A stretch of DNA of 31,490 bases from an uncultured Sutterella sp. (GCA_905198475.1 CAJKCQ010000021.1:1-31490), one strand, 5' to 3'. Counted from the first letter of the stretch, positions 15,391 to 23,840 are shown. Notes: generated by a model not told the origin, from the letters alone. Numbers and translations are program-made.

Positions 15391-16236
15391 TCAGAGGCCG
15401 GCCAAAACGAGCTGCGCGCGCACCCAGGCGAGCCACTTCTCGAGGCCTTCGCCCGTCGTGGCCGAGAGCCGGATCACCTTCGCCTTCGGATTGACGCGCA
15501 GGACGTTTGCCTCGGCCGCGTCGGCGTCGAAGGGAACGTAGGGGAGCAGGTCGATCTTGTTCAAAAGCACGAGTTCGGACGCGCGGAACATGTCCGGGTA
15601 CTTGAGGGGCTTGTCTGCGCCCTCGGTGACGGAGAGGACCGCGACCTTGGCGGCTTCGCCCAAGTCGAACTCCGCCGGGCAGACGAGGTTGCCGACATTC
15701 TCGATGAAGAGGACCGAGTGGTCTTCAGGGGGGAGCGCCTCCAAGGCGCGCCGGATCATCGCCGCGTCGAGGTGGCAGCCCTTGCCGGTGTTGATCTGCA
15801 GCGCCCGCACGCCCGTGGCGCGGATGCGGGCGGCGTCGTTCGCCGTCTCCTGGTCGCCCTCGACAACTGCGGTCGGGACGTCCGTGAGCGCGCGCAGCGT
15901 GGTCGTGAGGAGCTCGGTCTTGCCCGAACCCGGACTCGAGACGAGGTTGAGCGCAAGCACGTGCTTCTTCGCGAAGTACGCGCGGTTCTCGGCCGCGACG
16001 GCGTTGTTGCGCCCGAGGATGTCCTCCTCGACCGCAATGGCGCGCCCGGCGGGCATCGCCGCGTCGTGGCTGTGCGCGGGACCGTGGTCGTGCGCGTGGT
16101 TGTGGCCGTGCGCATGATCATGGTGATGATCGTGCTCGTGCTCGTGCTCGTGGATCGAGAGCGTGACGTTGCCCTCGGCGTCAACGACTTCATGCATGTG
16201 GGGGCCGGAATGGCCGCAGCCGCAGGTGGTGCACAT
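15391..16236 (-). CDS. hypB: Hydrogenase nickel incorporation GTPase HypB with long His-rich stretch
   Basis: HypB delivers Ni to the large subunit together with HypA, driven by GTP. The N-terminus MCTTCGCGH has the high-affinity Ni site (C2, C5, C7). Residues 29-57 contain 15 histidines, a nickel-storage stretch as in rhizobial HypB. The SIMIBI G-domain follows: Walker A SSPGSGKT (100-107), the metal-site region ENVGNLVCPAEFD, and NKIDLL for guanine. It has 281 residues. GGAAGGAAG precedes the start. It lies between hypA and hypF in the operon. Confidence 0.96.
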   Translation of the reverse strand: MCTTCGCGHSGPHMHEVVDAEGNVTLSIHEHEHEHDHHHDHAHGHNHAHDHGPAHSHDAAMPAGRAIAVEEDILGRNNAVAAENRAYFAKKHVLALNLVSSPGSGKTELLTTTLRALTDVPTAVVEGDQETANDAARIRATGVRALQINTGKGCHLDAAMIRRALEALPPEDHSVLFIENVGNLVCPAEFDLGEAAKVAVLSVTEGADKPLKYPDMFRASELVLLNKIDLLPYVPFDADAAEANVLRVNPKAKVIRLSATTGEGLEKWLAWVRAQLVLAGL

Positions 16237-16374
16237 GATGGATTCTTCCTTCCGCCCGTTGGTTGGGGCGGCGTTGATTTTTCTTTCGTTGAGCGGGCTG
16301 CGCGGCTTCTTGGATTGGGCTCTGTCGGCCTCTGCTGCTGCGGATGCCCTGGTGTCGGGTTCTTTCTGCTTGGG

Positions 16375-16731
16375 TCAGGGGGCTTCGGGGAGGTCCTCCA
16401 CGATGTCGACGACGCGCATGTCGGTGCCGCCCGTCGCGGCGAGCTTGTAGCCGCCGCACTTGGGGCAGGGGTCGCCGTAGTGCTTGAGGGGAACGGTCGT
16501 CTCGCAGTCGAGGCACCAGGCTTCGCCTGCGGGCCGCTCGATCTCGAGCCGGGCGCTGGCGGCCGGGCCTCCCTTCCTCACGGACTCCCAGGCGAATTCG
16601 AGACTCGGGACGTCCACGCCCGCAAGTTCGCCGATCGAGACGCGCACGGACTTCACGCGCTTCACGCCGTTCGCACGCGCGGTGCGCTCGACGATTTCGA
16701 TGATGCCTTCTGCAATGGAGAGTTCGTGCAC
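16375..16731 (-). CDS. hypA: Hydrogenase/urease nickel incorporation protein HypA
   Basis: HypA binds Ni at the N-terminal MHE motif (H2, E3) and passes it with HypB to the hydrogenase precursor. A structural zinc site is formed by C73, C76, C89 and C92 (CLDC ... CPKC). It has 118 residues, the normal length, with a short acidic Pro-ending tail. It follows the HupK/HoxV-like gene by 3 bases. The 138-base gap to hypB holds no gene that I can support. Confidence 0.95.
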   Translation of the reverse strand: MHELSIAEGIIEIVERTARANGVKRVKSVRVSIGELAGVDVPSLEFAWESVRKGGPAASARLEIERPAGEAWCLDCETTVPLKHYGDPCPKCGGYKLAATGGTDMRVVDIVEDLPEAP

Positions 16732-16734
16732 GCT

Positions 16735-18114
16735 TCAGGATTCCTTTGACTGGCCGTTCCAGACGAAGTCCACCGGTACGCAGGCGTCGAGCCCGAAGAG
16801 CGCGCGCCGGATGCGCAGCGCCAGGGCCGCGCGTCCCTCCGGGGACTCTCCCGGATATTCAAAGGGGCGCACCGCCGCACCGGCCATCCGCTGTCCCGCG
16901 CCGTTGGGTGAGAACTGCCATTCCGTGGGCGAGGTGATCTTGAGGCACGCGACGCCGCCCGCCCGGTCGGCCTTCACGGCATGCACGAGGAGCCCCCGTG
17001 CGCTTTCGACAAAGCTTATGCCGGTGCCGGGCTCCGGACCATACGTCCAAAGCATGCGCTCGAGCGCCGCATCACGGTCGTTGGGGTGGTCCCCCTCTGC
17101 CTCTTTGGAGGTGCTCCCGACGGAGAGCCCCGCACGGGACGCTTCGATGAGCGCCGCCGTCTCGAGGATGCGCGCCGACAAGAGCGTCGCCGGGGCGATC
17201 CCCCGGGTGCGCAGCATGTCGGCGACGGCCGGCCGGTCGTGCTGGCGGGTCGCGGCGCCCGTGAGGAGCGGCGACCCCTGCCAGAAGGGCGCGAGATCGA
17301 ACCCCGGGTCGGTGAGGAGCCGATGCGCGAGCTCTTCGGCGAACTCGGGCGTCATGACGACGCCGCGCTCGGGGAGCATCGGCACGTCGATCTCAGGGGC
17401 CTCCGGGTCCGCAAGGCTCGAGGCGAGGAGGTGCGCCGCGGGGAGCGTCGCCGAAGCCCCGAGCGCCCACGTCTCGAGCGAAAAGGCAGAGGGCGTGGCG
17501 GCGAGGAATTCCGCGGCCGGGGCGCCGAAGAGGAGCCTTTCGGCCAAGGCCGACGCGTCCCTGAGGACGGTTTCGAGCGTCTGCCGGGCCTTCGCGATCT
17601 GCCGCGCCTCGGCGCCGCCCCAGAGGTGGACGGCCGGAAGGGCGGCCGCGGCCGCCGCGACCTGCGCGAGGCGGCCGCGCAGCATCCCGATCGCGCGCCG
17701 GTCGTCGATCGAAACGGCGGGCGGCGCGGGGAGTTCGGGGTTCGGAAGGATGCCGAGCAAGGCCGTTTCGTCTTCGATCGCCGCGGCCTCGTGGATGAGG
17801 ACGCGCAGGTTCTCCACGACCGCTTCGAGGCGCACGGCCTCTTCGAGGAGGCCGCCGTCCCTGCGGCGGCGCTCCGCGGGCGTGGTCCCGAGCGCGGCGT
17901 TGGCGGCCCCGTCGTAGGCGGCGAGGTGCGCGATCGGGCAGAGCGCGTAGAGAAGCGTCAGAAGGCGCTTCGCCTTCGCGCAGTTCCTCGGGTCCGAGAG
18001 CAGCCGCGGAATCTGGTCCGTGCGGGTGGAGGAGACCGAGAGCGCGGCCCTCCCGCCCGTCTTCTTCATCACGTGCACGCGGATCGCGGCCTCTTCAAGA
18101 GCGGTCGTGTTCAT
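16735..18114 (-). CDS. hupK: HupK/HoxV-like protein: degenerate hydrogenase large-subunit paralog, probable Fe(CN)2CO scaffold
   Basis: The 459-residue protein looks like a [NiFe]-hydrogenase large subunit that has lost most metal ligands. ALCPIAHL (C59, H63) matches CTGIHAL of HyaB, with the first cysteine replaced by Y56. FVESARGLLVHAV matches CEAPRGALAHY. ACVPVDF (C445) matches PCLACATH, with the second cysteine now valine. HoxV and HupK of other proteobacteria share this plan and are thought to hold the iron-ligand unit before insertion. There is no cleavable tail, so it needs no endopeptidase. Its start overlaps the hybE stop (ATGA). The family name is firm; the scaffold role is from the family. 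Confidence 0.85.
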   Translation of the reverse strand: MNTTALEEAAIRVHVMKKTGGRAALSVSSTRTDQIPRLLSDPRNCAKAKRLLTLLYALCPIAHLAAYDGAANAALGTTPAERRRRDGGLLEEAVRLEAVVENLRVLIHEAAAIEDETALLGILPNPELPAPPAVSIDDRRAIGMLRGRLAQVAAAAAALPAVHLWGGAEARQIAKARQTLETVLRDASALAERLLFGAPAAEFLAATPSAFSLETWALGASATLPAAHLLASSLADPEAPEIDVPMLPERGVVMTPEFAEELAHRLLTDPGFDLAPFWQGSPLLTGAATRQHDRPAVADMLRTRGIAPATLLSARILETAALIEASRAGLSVGSTSKEAEGDHPNDRDAALERMLWTYGPEPGTGISFVESARGLLVHAVKADRAGGVACLKITSPTEWQFSPNGAGQRMAGAAVRPFEYPGESPEGRAALALRIRRALFGLDACVPVDFVWNGQSKES

Positions 18115-18926
18115 CGAGCGTCCTCAAGCTTCGTTTGGGCGGGTGCGGCGGGGGAGACGGGAGACGGTGCTTGCGGGGTCGGGTTGGCCGCAGTGATGAC
18201 TGCAGGCTCCTCTCCGGGAGCCGCGGCTTCAAGCGCATGCACCTTCGGGGCTTCGGCCGCCTTCTCGACGTACCGGCGGCCGCGGCCGAAGAATTCGCGC
18301 CGCGAAACCTTCTTCTCGAGAAGCTTTCCGCGCTTCTCCTCGGGTTCGGGCGCCTTGGGCGTGAGGGACGGGGTCTCGGCGTAGTTCTTCGGGGGCGCGA
18401 CCTTGATCGGAATCACGCGCCGGAGCTCGCCCTTCGCGCGCGGAGGCGTCCAGACGGCCGCGTCCTCGTCGTCGGCGGGGAATTCGGTCACCTTGAGCAT
18501 CGTCTCGAGCGAAATCCGCGCGATCGCGTCCGCGGTCTCCTGGTCGCCCACGTCGAGCACCGGGCTCTTGAGCGAGAGAAGCAGGAAGCGCCCGAGCACC
18601 GGGTCGTCCATCGAAACGAAGGGGAAGTCGCCCGCAGGAAGCTCAATCAGCCGCTCGCGCCCCGGGGGGACGTCCACCCAGCCTTCGCGCGAGCCGCAGG
18701 CGTAGAGCGCGACGATCGACCAGGGCGTGACGAGGACTCCGAGCCAGTCGTTTCCCCAACGGCGGAACTCCACCGCGCGCACGGCGAGCCGCGGGTTCAG
18801 AACCGGCAGCCCCGCCATGCGGGTGCGTTCAATTTCGCGCATGCCGTCAGTAAAGAAGTCCGCGGGCGAGGCCGCAAAAACCCTCAGCGGGTTCTCGGGG
18901 GCCTTCATCTCTCTTTGGGTCGTCAC
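18111..18926 (-). CDS. hybE: HybE/HupJ-family hydrogenase assembly chaperone with C-terminal extension
   Basis: This family guards the Tat-exported hydrogenase during cofactor insertion. The core (about residues 11-147) contains NPLRVFAASPADFF, RMAGLPVLNP, GVLVTPWSI and LPAGDFPFVSMDDP, all family hallmarks. A long charged and Pro/Ala-rich extension (about 148-271) includes VSRREFFGRG (RR at 209-210), which resembles a twin-arginine motif. The GTG start at 18926 was chosen because GGAGAGGAGGAAG lies 7-8 bases before it; ATG at 18908 is the alternative. The frame open up to 19028 has no family support. It is the first gene of the maturation operon and divergent from hyaA. Confidence 0.85.
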   Translation of the reverse strand: MTTQREMKAPENPLRVFAASPADFFTDGMREIERTRMAGLPVLNPRLAVRAVEFRRWGNDWLGVLVTPWSIVALYACGSREGWVDVPPGRERLIELPAGDFPFVSMDDPVLGRFLLLSLKSPVLDVGDQETADAIARISLETMLKVTEFPADDEDAAVWTPPRAKGELRRVIPIKVAPPKNYAETPSLTPKAPEPEEKRGKLLEKKVSRREFFGRGRRYVEKAAEAPKVHALEAAAPGEEPAVITAANPTPQAPSPVSPAAPAQTKLEDAR

Positions 18927-19700
18927 GGCTTCTTCCTCCTCTCCATTTCGCGTGCTCCTGTGTTCGGCTGCCGCAAAGCGGGCGGGAGCGCGGGAACGCA
19001 AGCCCCCGCACCGCGGGCGGTGCAGCATCGCAGCAGGCGTCCGCGCTCCTTCTGGTCCGGGAGCTCTGGCACGCCTTTGATTTTTGTAGTTTTATCGGGG
19101 GTAGGCCGGCGTCGGGGGCGTCTCCGGCCGTCGGGGCCCCTCACTTCCAATGCATTTGAGTATAGGGAAGCGCCGCCCGGCGGCCCATCCGTCAAAGGGC
19201 TTCCGCCCGCTAGTTCTTGCGGAGGAGGGGAGCCGCCCGCAGCGCGGCGCCCCCTCGCGCAGGGCGGCGCGCCCGCCCCGCGCGCAGCGTCCTGGGAAGG
19301 ATCCCCGCCGCGCCCTCCAAACGAGCCCTCCACGGGCGGCGGGCGTCTGGGATGGACCACCTGGGGAGATGGTTTTTTGCCGTAAAAACACGTATAACAC
19401 TGGGTAGTACTTCAGGGGTATTCGGGGTGGGCTCATGGAGAATGGCGCGCCGAGCGGGGCGAAATTTAAGCTGTCACCACCGATTGCGAAGGGCCCGAAG
19501 CGGTCGCCCCGCGTCCGGACTCCCGATGAGTCCGGAGCGGGCGGATCCGGGGCCCGGGGAGGCGCCAAAAATACGAAGAACGACGCCTCCTTCCCGCCTC
19601 GACGAAGGCTCCGGAACCGGTGGGACCCGCGCGGGGAGAACCCTCCAGCCTCGAATGCGGCGTCTCTTTTAGGTCAACGAACGAGGGGGAGACCCTAAAC
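18927..19700. other. 774-base divergent control region between the maturation operon and hyaABC
   Basis: No gene is supported. It must hold the promoters of both operons. Candidates only: on the plus strand TATAAC (19393-19398) in an AT-rich patch about 300 bases before hyaA; on the minus strand TATACT (19159-19164) about 230 bases before hybE. Neither has a convincing -35. No match with correct spacing to the sigma-54 pattern (TGGCAC-N5-TTGC) was found. A 9-bp hairpin lies in the hyaA leader (19514-19536). GGGGGAGA at about 19684 is the hyaA ribosome site. Confidence 0.5.
19514..19536 (+). promoter_or_regulatory. Hairpin in the hyaA leader
   Basis: TCCGGACTC (19514-19522) pairs perfectly with GAGTCCGGA (19528-19536) around CCGAT. 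No U-tract follows. It would sit in the 5' untranslated part of hyaABC mRNA if transcription starts near 19400. Confidence 0.4.
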
Positions 19701-20795
19701 ATGCTTGAAACGCAATACGAAGCGCTGCGCCGCCACGGCGTGAGCCGCCGCGGCTTCCTGCAGTTCTGTTCGCTCACGGCCGCGAGTCTCGGGCTCGGCA
19801 GCGCCGGCGCTCAGGAAATCGCCCAGGCGATGGAAACCAAGCCCCGCACGCCGGTGATCTGGCTCCACGGTCTGGAATGCACCTGCTGCTCCGAATCCTT
19901 CATCCGCTCCTATTCGCCCGTCGTGCAGGACGTCGTCCTCTCGATGGTTTCGCTCGACTACGACGACACGATCATGGCCGCTGCGGGCGAGCAGGCCGAG
20001 GAGTCGCTCCACGAGACGATCGAAAAGTACAAGGGGAACTACATCCTCGCCGTCGAGGGCAACGTCCCGTTGAACGAAGGCGGCATCAACTGCATCCCGA
20101 ACGGCGAGATCTTCTTGAACAAGATCAAGCACGTCGCCGAAGGCGCCAAGGCCGTGATCGGATGGGGTTCCTGCGCCGCCTGGGGGTGCGTGCAGGCCGC
20201 CAAGCCCAATCCCACCAAGTCCGTCCCGATCACCGAGGTGATCCACGACAAGCCGATCGTGCTTGTTCCGGGCTGCCCCCCGATCCCTGAAGTGATGACC
20301 TCCGTCATCACCTACATACTCACCTACGATCGCCTGCCGCCGCTCGACCGCCTCGGCCGCCCCAAGATGTTCTACGGCCAGCGCATTCACGACAAGTGCT
20401 ACCGCCGCGGACACTTCGATGCAGGGCAGTTCGCCGAGAAGTTCGACGACGCCGGCGCCAAGCTCGGCTACTGCCTCTACAAGGTCGGCTGCAAGGGTCC
20501 GACCACCTACGCGCCCTGCTCGACCATTGAATGGAACGAAGGCATGTCCTGGCCCGTCAAGTCCGGCCACGGCTGCATCGGCTGCGCCGAACCGAACTTC
20601 TTCGACAAGGGGTCGTTCTACGAACACGAAACCACGGTTCTGCCGCCCATCTTCGCCGGTGTTGAAGGCACGGTGGACAAGGTTGGGCTTGCCACCGTCG
20701 CGGTGGTGGGCGCTGCCGCCGCCGCCCATGCGGCCATGTCCGCCGTCGCGCAGGCGCGCGCCAAGACCAACAAGGAAATCGGAGGTAAGGAATAA
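19701..20795 (+). CDS. hyaA: [NiFe]-hydrogenase small subunit, O2-tolerant group 1 type, Tat-exported
   Basis: The small subunit carries three Fe-S clusters that lead electrons from the active site to the cytochrome. The Tat signal is SRRGFLQF (15-22), followed by a hydrophobic stretch. The proximal-cluster cysteines are C60, C63, C158 and C192, plus the extra C62 (ECTCC) and C163 (GSCAAWGC). All six lie exactly 43 residues after their E. coli HyaA counterparts (17, 19, 20, 115, 120, 149), so a [4Fe-3S] proximal cluster is expected. H230, C233, C258 and C264 bind the distal cluster; C273, C292 and C295 the medial one. A C-terminal helix (about 328-350) anchors it in the membrane. It has 364 residues. 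TAATG overlaps hyaB. Confidence 0.96.
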   Translation: MLETQYEALRRHGVSRRGFLQFCSLTAASLGLGSAGAQEIAQAMETKPRTPVIWLHGLECTCCSESFIRSYSPVVQDVVLSMVSLDYDDTIMAAAGEQAEESLHETIEKYKGNYILAVEGNVPLNEGGINCIPNGEIFLNKIKHVAEGAKAVIGWGSCAAWGCVQAAKPNPTKSVPITEVIHDKPIVLVPGCPPIPEVMTSVITYILTYDRLPPLDRLGRPKMFYGQRIHDKCYRRGHFDAGQFAEKFDDAGAKLGYCLYKVGCKGPTTYAPCSTIEWNEGMSWPVKSGHGCIGCAEPNFFDKGSFYEHETTVLPPIFAGVEGTVDKVGLATVAVVGAAAAAHAAMSAVAQARAKTNKEIGGKE

Positions 20796-22558
20796 TGAGC
20801 GAACGCAGAATCGTAGTCGACCCCGTCACCCGCATTGAAGGCCACCTGCGCGTGCAGGCGGTGTTGGGCGACGACGGCAGGATCGTCGACTCCATGAGCA
20901 CCGGCACGATGTGGCGCGGCCTCGAGGTCATTCTGAAGGGCCGCGACCCGCGCGACGCCTGGGCTTTCGTCGAGCGCATCTGCGGCGTCTGTACGGGCAT
21001 CCACGCCCTTTCGGCCGTGCGCGCCGTCGAGGACGCGATCGGGATCAAGATCCCGAAGAACGCGAACCTCATCCGCAACATCCTCAACGCGACGCTCTAC
21101 GTCCACGACCACATCGTCCACTTCTACCAGCTCTCCGCCCTCGACTGGGTGGACGTCGTGAGCGCCCTTGAGGCCGATCCGCGCGAAACCGCCGCGATCC
21201 AGCAGAAGATCTCGCCGCGTCATCCGCTCGCCGCCGTCGGGTACTTCCGCGACATTCAGAACCGCGTGAAGAAGCTCGTCGAATCCGGTCAGCTCTCGAT
21301 CTTCAACAAGGGCTACTGGGGCCATCCCGCGATGAAGCTCCCGCCCGCGGTGAACCTCCTCGCGGTCGCGCACTATCTCGAGGTCCTCGACTTCCAGCGC
21401 GAGATCGTGCGCATCCACACGATCCTCGGCGGCAAAAACCCGCACCCGAACTACCTCGTGGGCGGGGTCGCCTGCCCGATCAACATGCACGACACGGGCG
21501 GGCAGGGCACGATGGTGAACGAAGTGTCCCTCAACTACATGCGCGCCGTCGCGCGTCATGCCGTGGACATCGTTCAGAACGTCTACCTCCCGGACATCAA
21601 GGCGATCGCGTCCTTCTACCCGGAATGGTTCAAGTACGGCAAGGGGCTCGCGGGCGTCAACTGCCTCGCCTACGGCGACTTCCCCGAAATCGCGAACGAC
21701 TTCAGCGACAAGTCGCTGCAGATGCCGCGCGGCGCCATCCTGAACGGCAACCTCAACGAGGTCTTCGACGTGGACTGCAAGGATCCCGAGCAGGTCCAGG
21801 AGTTCGTCGACCACTCGTGGTACCAGTACCCCGACCAGACGAAGGGCCTGCACCCCTGGGACGGCATCACCGAGCAGAAGTACGAGTTCTCCAAGAACTC
21901 CGTCGGCACGGCGACCAAGTTCTCCTGGCTCGCTCCGGACGGCAAGTACTCCTGGATCAAGAGCCCGCGTTGGCGCGGCCACATGATGGAGGTCGGCCCC
22001 CTCGCGCGCATGGTGATCGGCATCGCGAAGAACGTGGACCACATCAAGGAGCCCGCGCTCGCGTTGCTCAAGGAGCTCAATCTCCCGCTCGAAGCCGCCT
22101 TCTCGACCCTCGGCCGCCACGCCGCGCGTGCGCTCGAGTGCGAGTGGGTGGCCCGCAAGCTCGTGCAGTACGTCGACGACCTCACCGCCAACATCAAGGC
22201 GGGCGACGAGGCCGCCGCGAACATGGAGTTCTGGGAGCCCAAGACCTGGCCCAAGGAATGCCGCGGCGTGGGTCCGTGCGAAGCGCCGCGCGGCGCCCTC
22301 GCGCACTACTGCGTGATCAAGGACGGCCGCATCGCCAACTGGCAGGCCGTGGTTCCGACGACCTGGAACGCTTCGCCGCGCTCCAACGAAGGTGAGAAGA
22401 GCACCTACGAGCTCTCGCTCATCGGCACCCCGATCGCCGATCCGAAGCGTCCGCTCGAGATCATCCGCACCATCCACAGCTTCGACCCGTGCCTCGCCTG
22501 CGCGACGCATCTCCTCGACCCTGAGGGCGAGGAGCTCTGCTCCGTCCAGGTCCGCTGA
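20795..22558 (+). CDS. hyaB: [NiFe]-hydrogenase large subunit (catalytic)
   Basis: The 587-residue precursor binds the Ni-Fe(CN)2CO site through C63 and C66 (RICGVCTGIHAL) and C566 and C569 (DPCLACATH). The endopeptidase should cut after H572 and release a 15-residue tail, as in E. coli HyaB. Other family features are RIEGHLRV at the N-terminus and CEAPRGALAHY near residue 490. It travels to the periplasm with HyaA, using that subunit's Tat signal. GGAGG precedes the start, which shares one base with the hyaA stop. The matching protease gene is not in the window. Confidence 0.97.
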   Translation: MSERRIVVDPVTRIEGHLRVQAVLGDDGRIVDSMSTGTMWRGLEVILKGRDPRDAWAFVERICGVCTGIHALSAVRAVEDAIGIKIPKNANLIRNILNATLYVHDHIVHFYQLSALDWVDVVSALEADPRETAAIQQKISPRHPLAAVGYFRDIQNRVKKLVESGQLSIFNKGYWGHPAMKLPPAVNLLAVAHYLEVLDFQREIVRIHTILGGKNPHPNYLVGGVACPINMHDTGGQGTMVNEVSLNYMRAVARHAVDIVQNVYLPDIKAIASFYPEWFKYGKGLAGVNCLAYGDFPEIANDFSDKSLQMPRGAILNGNLNEVFDVDCKDPEQVQEFVDHSWYQYPDQTKGLHPWDGITEQKYEFSKNSVGTATKFSWLAPDGKYSWIKSPRWRGHMMEVGPLARMVIGIAKNVDHIKEPALALLKELNLPLEAAFSTLGRHAARALECEWVARKLVQYVDDLTANIKAGDEAAANMEFWEPKTWPKECRGVGPCEAPRGALAHYCVIKDGRIANWQAVVPTTWNASPRSNEGEKSTYELSLIGTPIADPKRPLEIIRTIHSFDPCLACATHLLDPEGEELCSVQVR

Positions 22559-22576
22559 CCCGGTGAAGGAGGTCCT

Positions 22577-23287
22577 ATGAAAATCGATCCAGTCACCTAC
22601 GAAGTGGACATGTCGGCGGGCACGCGCCCGCTCTATGTCTGGGAGGCGCCGGTTCGAGTCTGGCACTGGGCCATGATGGTCTGCATGTTCGTGATGATCG
22701 CCACCGGGTTCCTGATCGGAGCCCCGATGGTGGCGAACCTCGGCGACACGTGGGCCACCTACGACTTCGCCTACATCCGTTTCGCGCACTTCGCCGCGGG
22801 CATGATCTACACGGTGCTCTTCATCTACCGCCTCTACTGGGCGGCGGTGGGCAACAAGTACTCGCGTCAGATCTTCATCCCGCCGCTCTGGTCGTGGAAG
22901 TGGTGGAAGGGCGTCTTCGGACAGGTCGCCTACTACCTCTTCATGAAGAAGACTTCGGCCGAGTACGCGGGCCACAACCCGCTCGCTCAGCTCGCGATGT
23001 TCGGCTTCTTCGTCCTGGGGTCCATCGTCCTCATCGTCACGGGCCTCGCGCTCTACGCGCAGGCCTGGGGCTGGGACGTGTACTGGATGTCCTGGTTCGG
23101 CTGGGTGTTCACGCTCTTTGGCGACGCGCAGGCCGTGCGCACGGTGCATCACGCCTTCATGTACGTGATGATCATCTTCTCCATCGCCCACATGTACATG
23201 TCCTTCCGTGAGGACATCATGGGCGGGTGCACCACGCTCTCGTCGATGACCACGGGCCTGAGGATGTTCAAGCACACTGAACATTAA
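22577..23287 (+). CDS. hyaC: Hydrogenase cytochrome b subunit
   Basis: A di-heme cytochrome b that anchors HyaAB to the inner membrane and passes electrons to quinone. It has four hydrophobic helices near residues 28-50, 65-88, 136-160 and 188-208. Likely heme ligands are H30 (VWHW), H71 (RFAH), H191 or H192 (TVHHAF) and H205 (IAHMY). At 236 residues it has the family length. GGAGGT lies just before the ATG, 18 bases behind hyaB. A strong terminator follows, so hyaABC is a closed three-gene unit here. Confidence 0.95.
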   Translation: MKIDPVTYEVDMSAGTRPLYVWEAPVRVWHWAMMVCMFVMIATGFLIGAPMVANLGDTWATYDFAYIRFAHFAAGMIYTVLFIYRLYWAAVGNKYSRQIFIPPLWSWKWWKGVFGQVAYYLFMKKTSAEYAGHNPLAQLAMFGFFVLGSIVLIVTGLALYAQAWGWDVYWMSWFGWVFTLFGDAQAVRTVHHAFMYVMIIFSIAHMYMSFREDIMGGCTTLSSMTTGLRMFKHTEH

Positions 23288-23314
23288 CTTGAATCTTAGC
23301 TGACTTTCCAAAAT

Positions 23315-23350
23315 ACCCTCCTGGAGATAATCCTTCAGGAGGGTTTTTCT
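23315..23350 (+). terminator. Intrinsic terminator of hyaABC
   Basis: ACCCTCCTG (23315-23323) pairs with CAGGAGGGT (23336-23344) and is followed directly by TTTTTCT. It lies 28 bases behind the hyaC stop and is a textbook Rho-independent terminator. Confidence 0.9.
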
Positions 23351-23445
23351 ATCTTGTGTACCAGCCGTGGTACCAGTGTGTACAACTTTGAGGCACTGTA
23401 AAGTAGCTTAGGATAAAATGAAATCTCGCTTATTACGGAGATTGT

Positions 23446-23838
23446 ATGCTCAAATCAATGTACATTGGTACCTCCATAGCCATCAGCTGGGCTTGGGGTA
23501 CCTCACTTATCCTAGGAATGCAGATAGCTCAGCAGAAAGGTTTAGAAGCCTTTGGCATATGGGCTACAGCTAACTGTTTGACACTGGTTGTCTTCGGACT
23601 TCTATACAAATTGAACTTTCTTCAACAGAAAGTTCTGGATCAAAAGATAGTTAGGGTTTTTACTAACTTAATTCAGATGTTTTGTCTGATCATTCAACTG
23701 AAGATTCTTGGCGAAACGCTTCAGAATTTCGTCGATCCTATGAGTGCCTATGCTCTCACACTTATCTTTAGTGGAGGGTTGACTCTATGGATGTATGAAA
23801 AAGGATTGGCTGCTTCTATCTTTACAGACTTATCCTAA
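23446..23838 (+). CDS. Small membrane protein of unknown function, AT-rich gene
   Basis: The 130-residue protein has about four hydrophobic segments (near 5-27, 37-57, 68-92 and 99-116). The first part, ISWAWGTSLILGMQIAQQ, is faintly like the first helices of SSS-type transporters; I cannot assign it further. Base composition and codon use are clearly AT-richer than in the hydrogenase genes, so it was probably acquired by transfer. GGAG seven bases before the ATG supports the start. A promoter-like TTGAGG ... GATAAA lies at about 23389-23418. It is bounded by the hyaABC terminator and an insertion sequence. Confidence 0.6.
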   Translation: MLKSMYIGTSIAISWAWGTSLILGMQIAQQKGLEAFGIWATANCLTLVVFGLLYKLNFLQQKVLDQKIVRVFTNLIQMFCLIIQLKILGETLQNFVDPMSAYALTLIFSGGLTLWMYEKGLAASIFTDLS

Positions 23839-23840
23839 GA

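Noticed and set aside
19060..19100. Sigma-54 promoter TGGCAC...TTGA near 19067
   Set aside because: The distance between the GG and GC elements is wrong and the second element lacks GC; it is also about 600 bases from hyaA.
20618..23311. 897-residue open frame opposite hyaA-hyaB-hyaC
   Set aside because: It covers three well-identified genes on the other strand and has a His/Asp/Val/Arg-rich composition typical of antisense frames.
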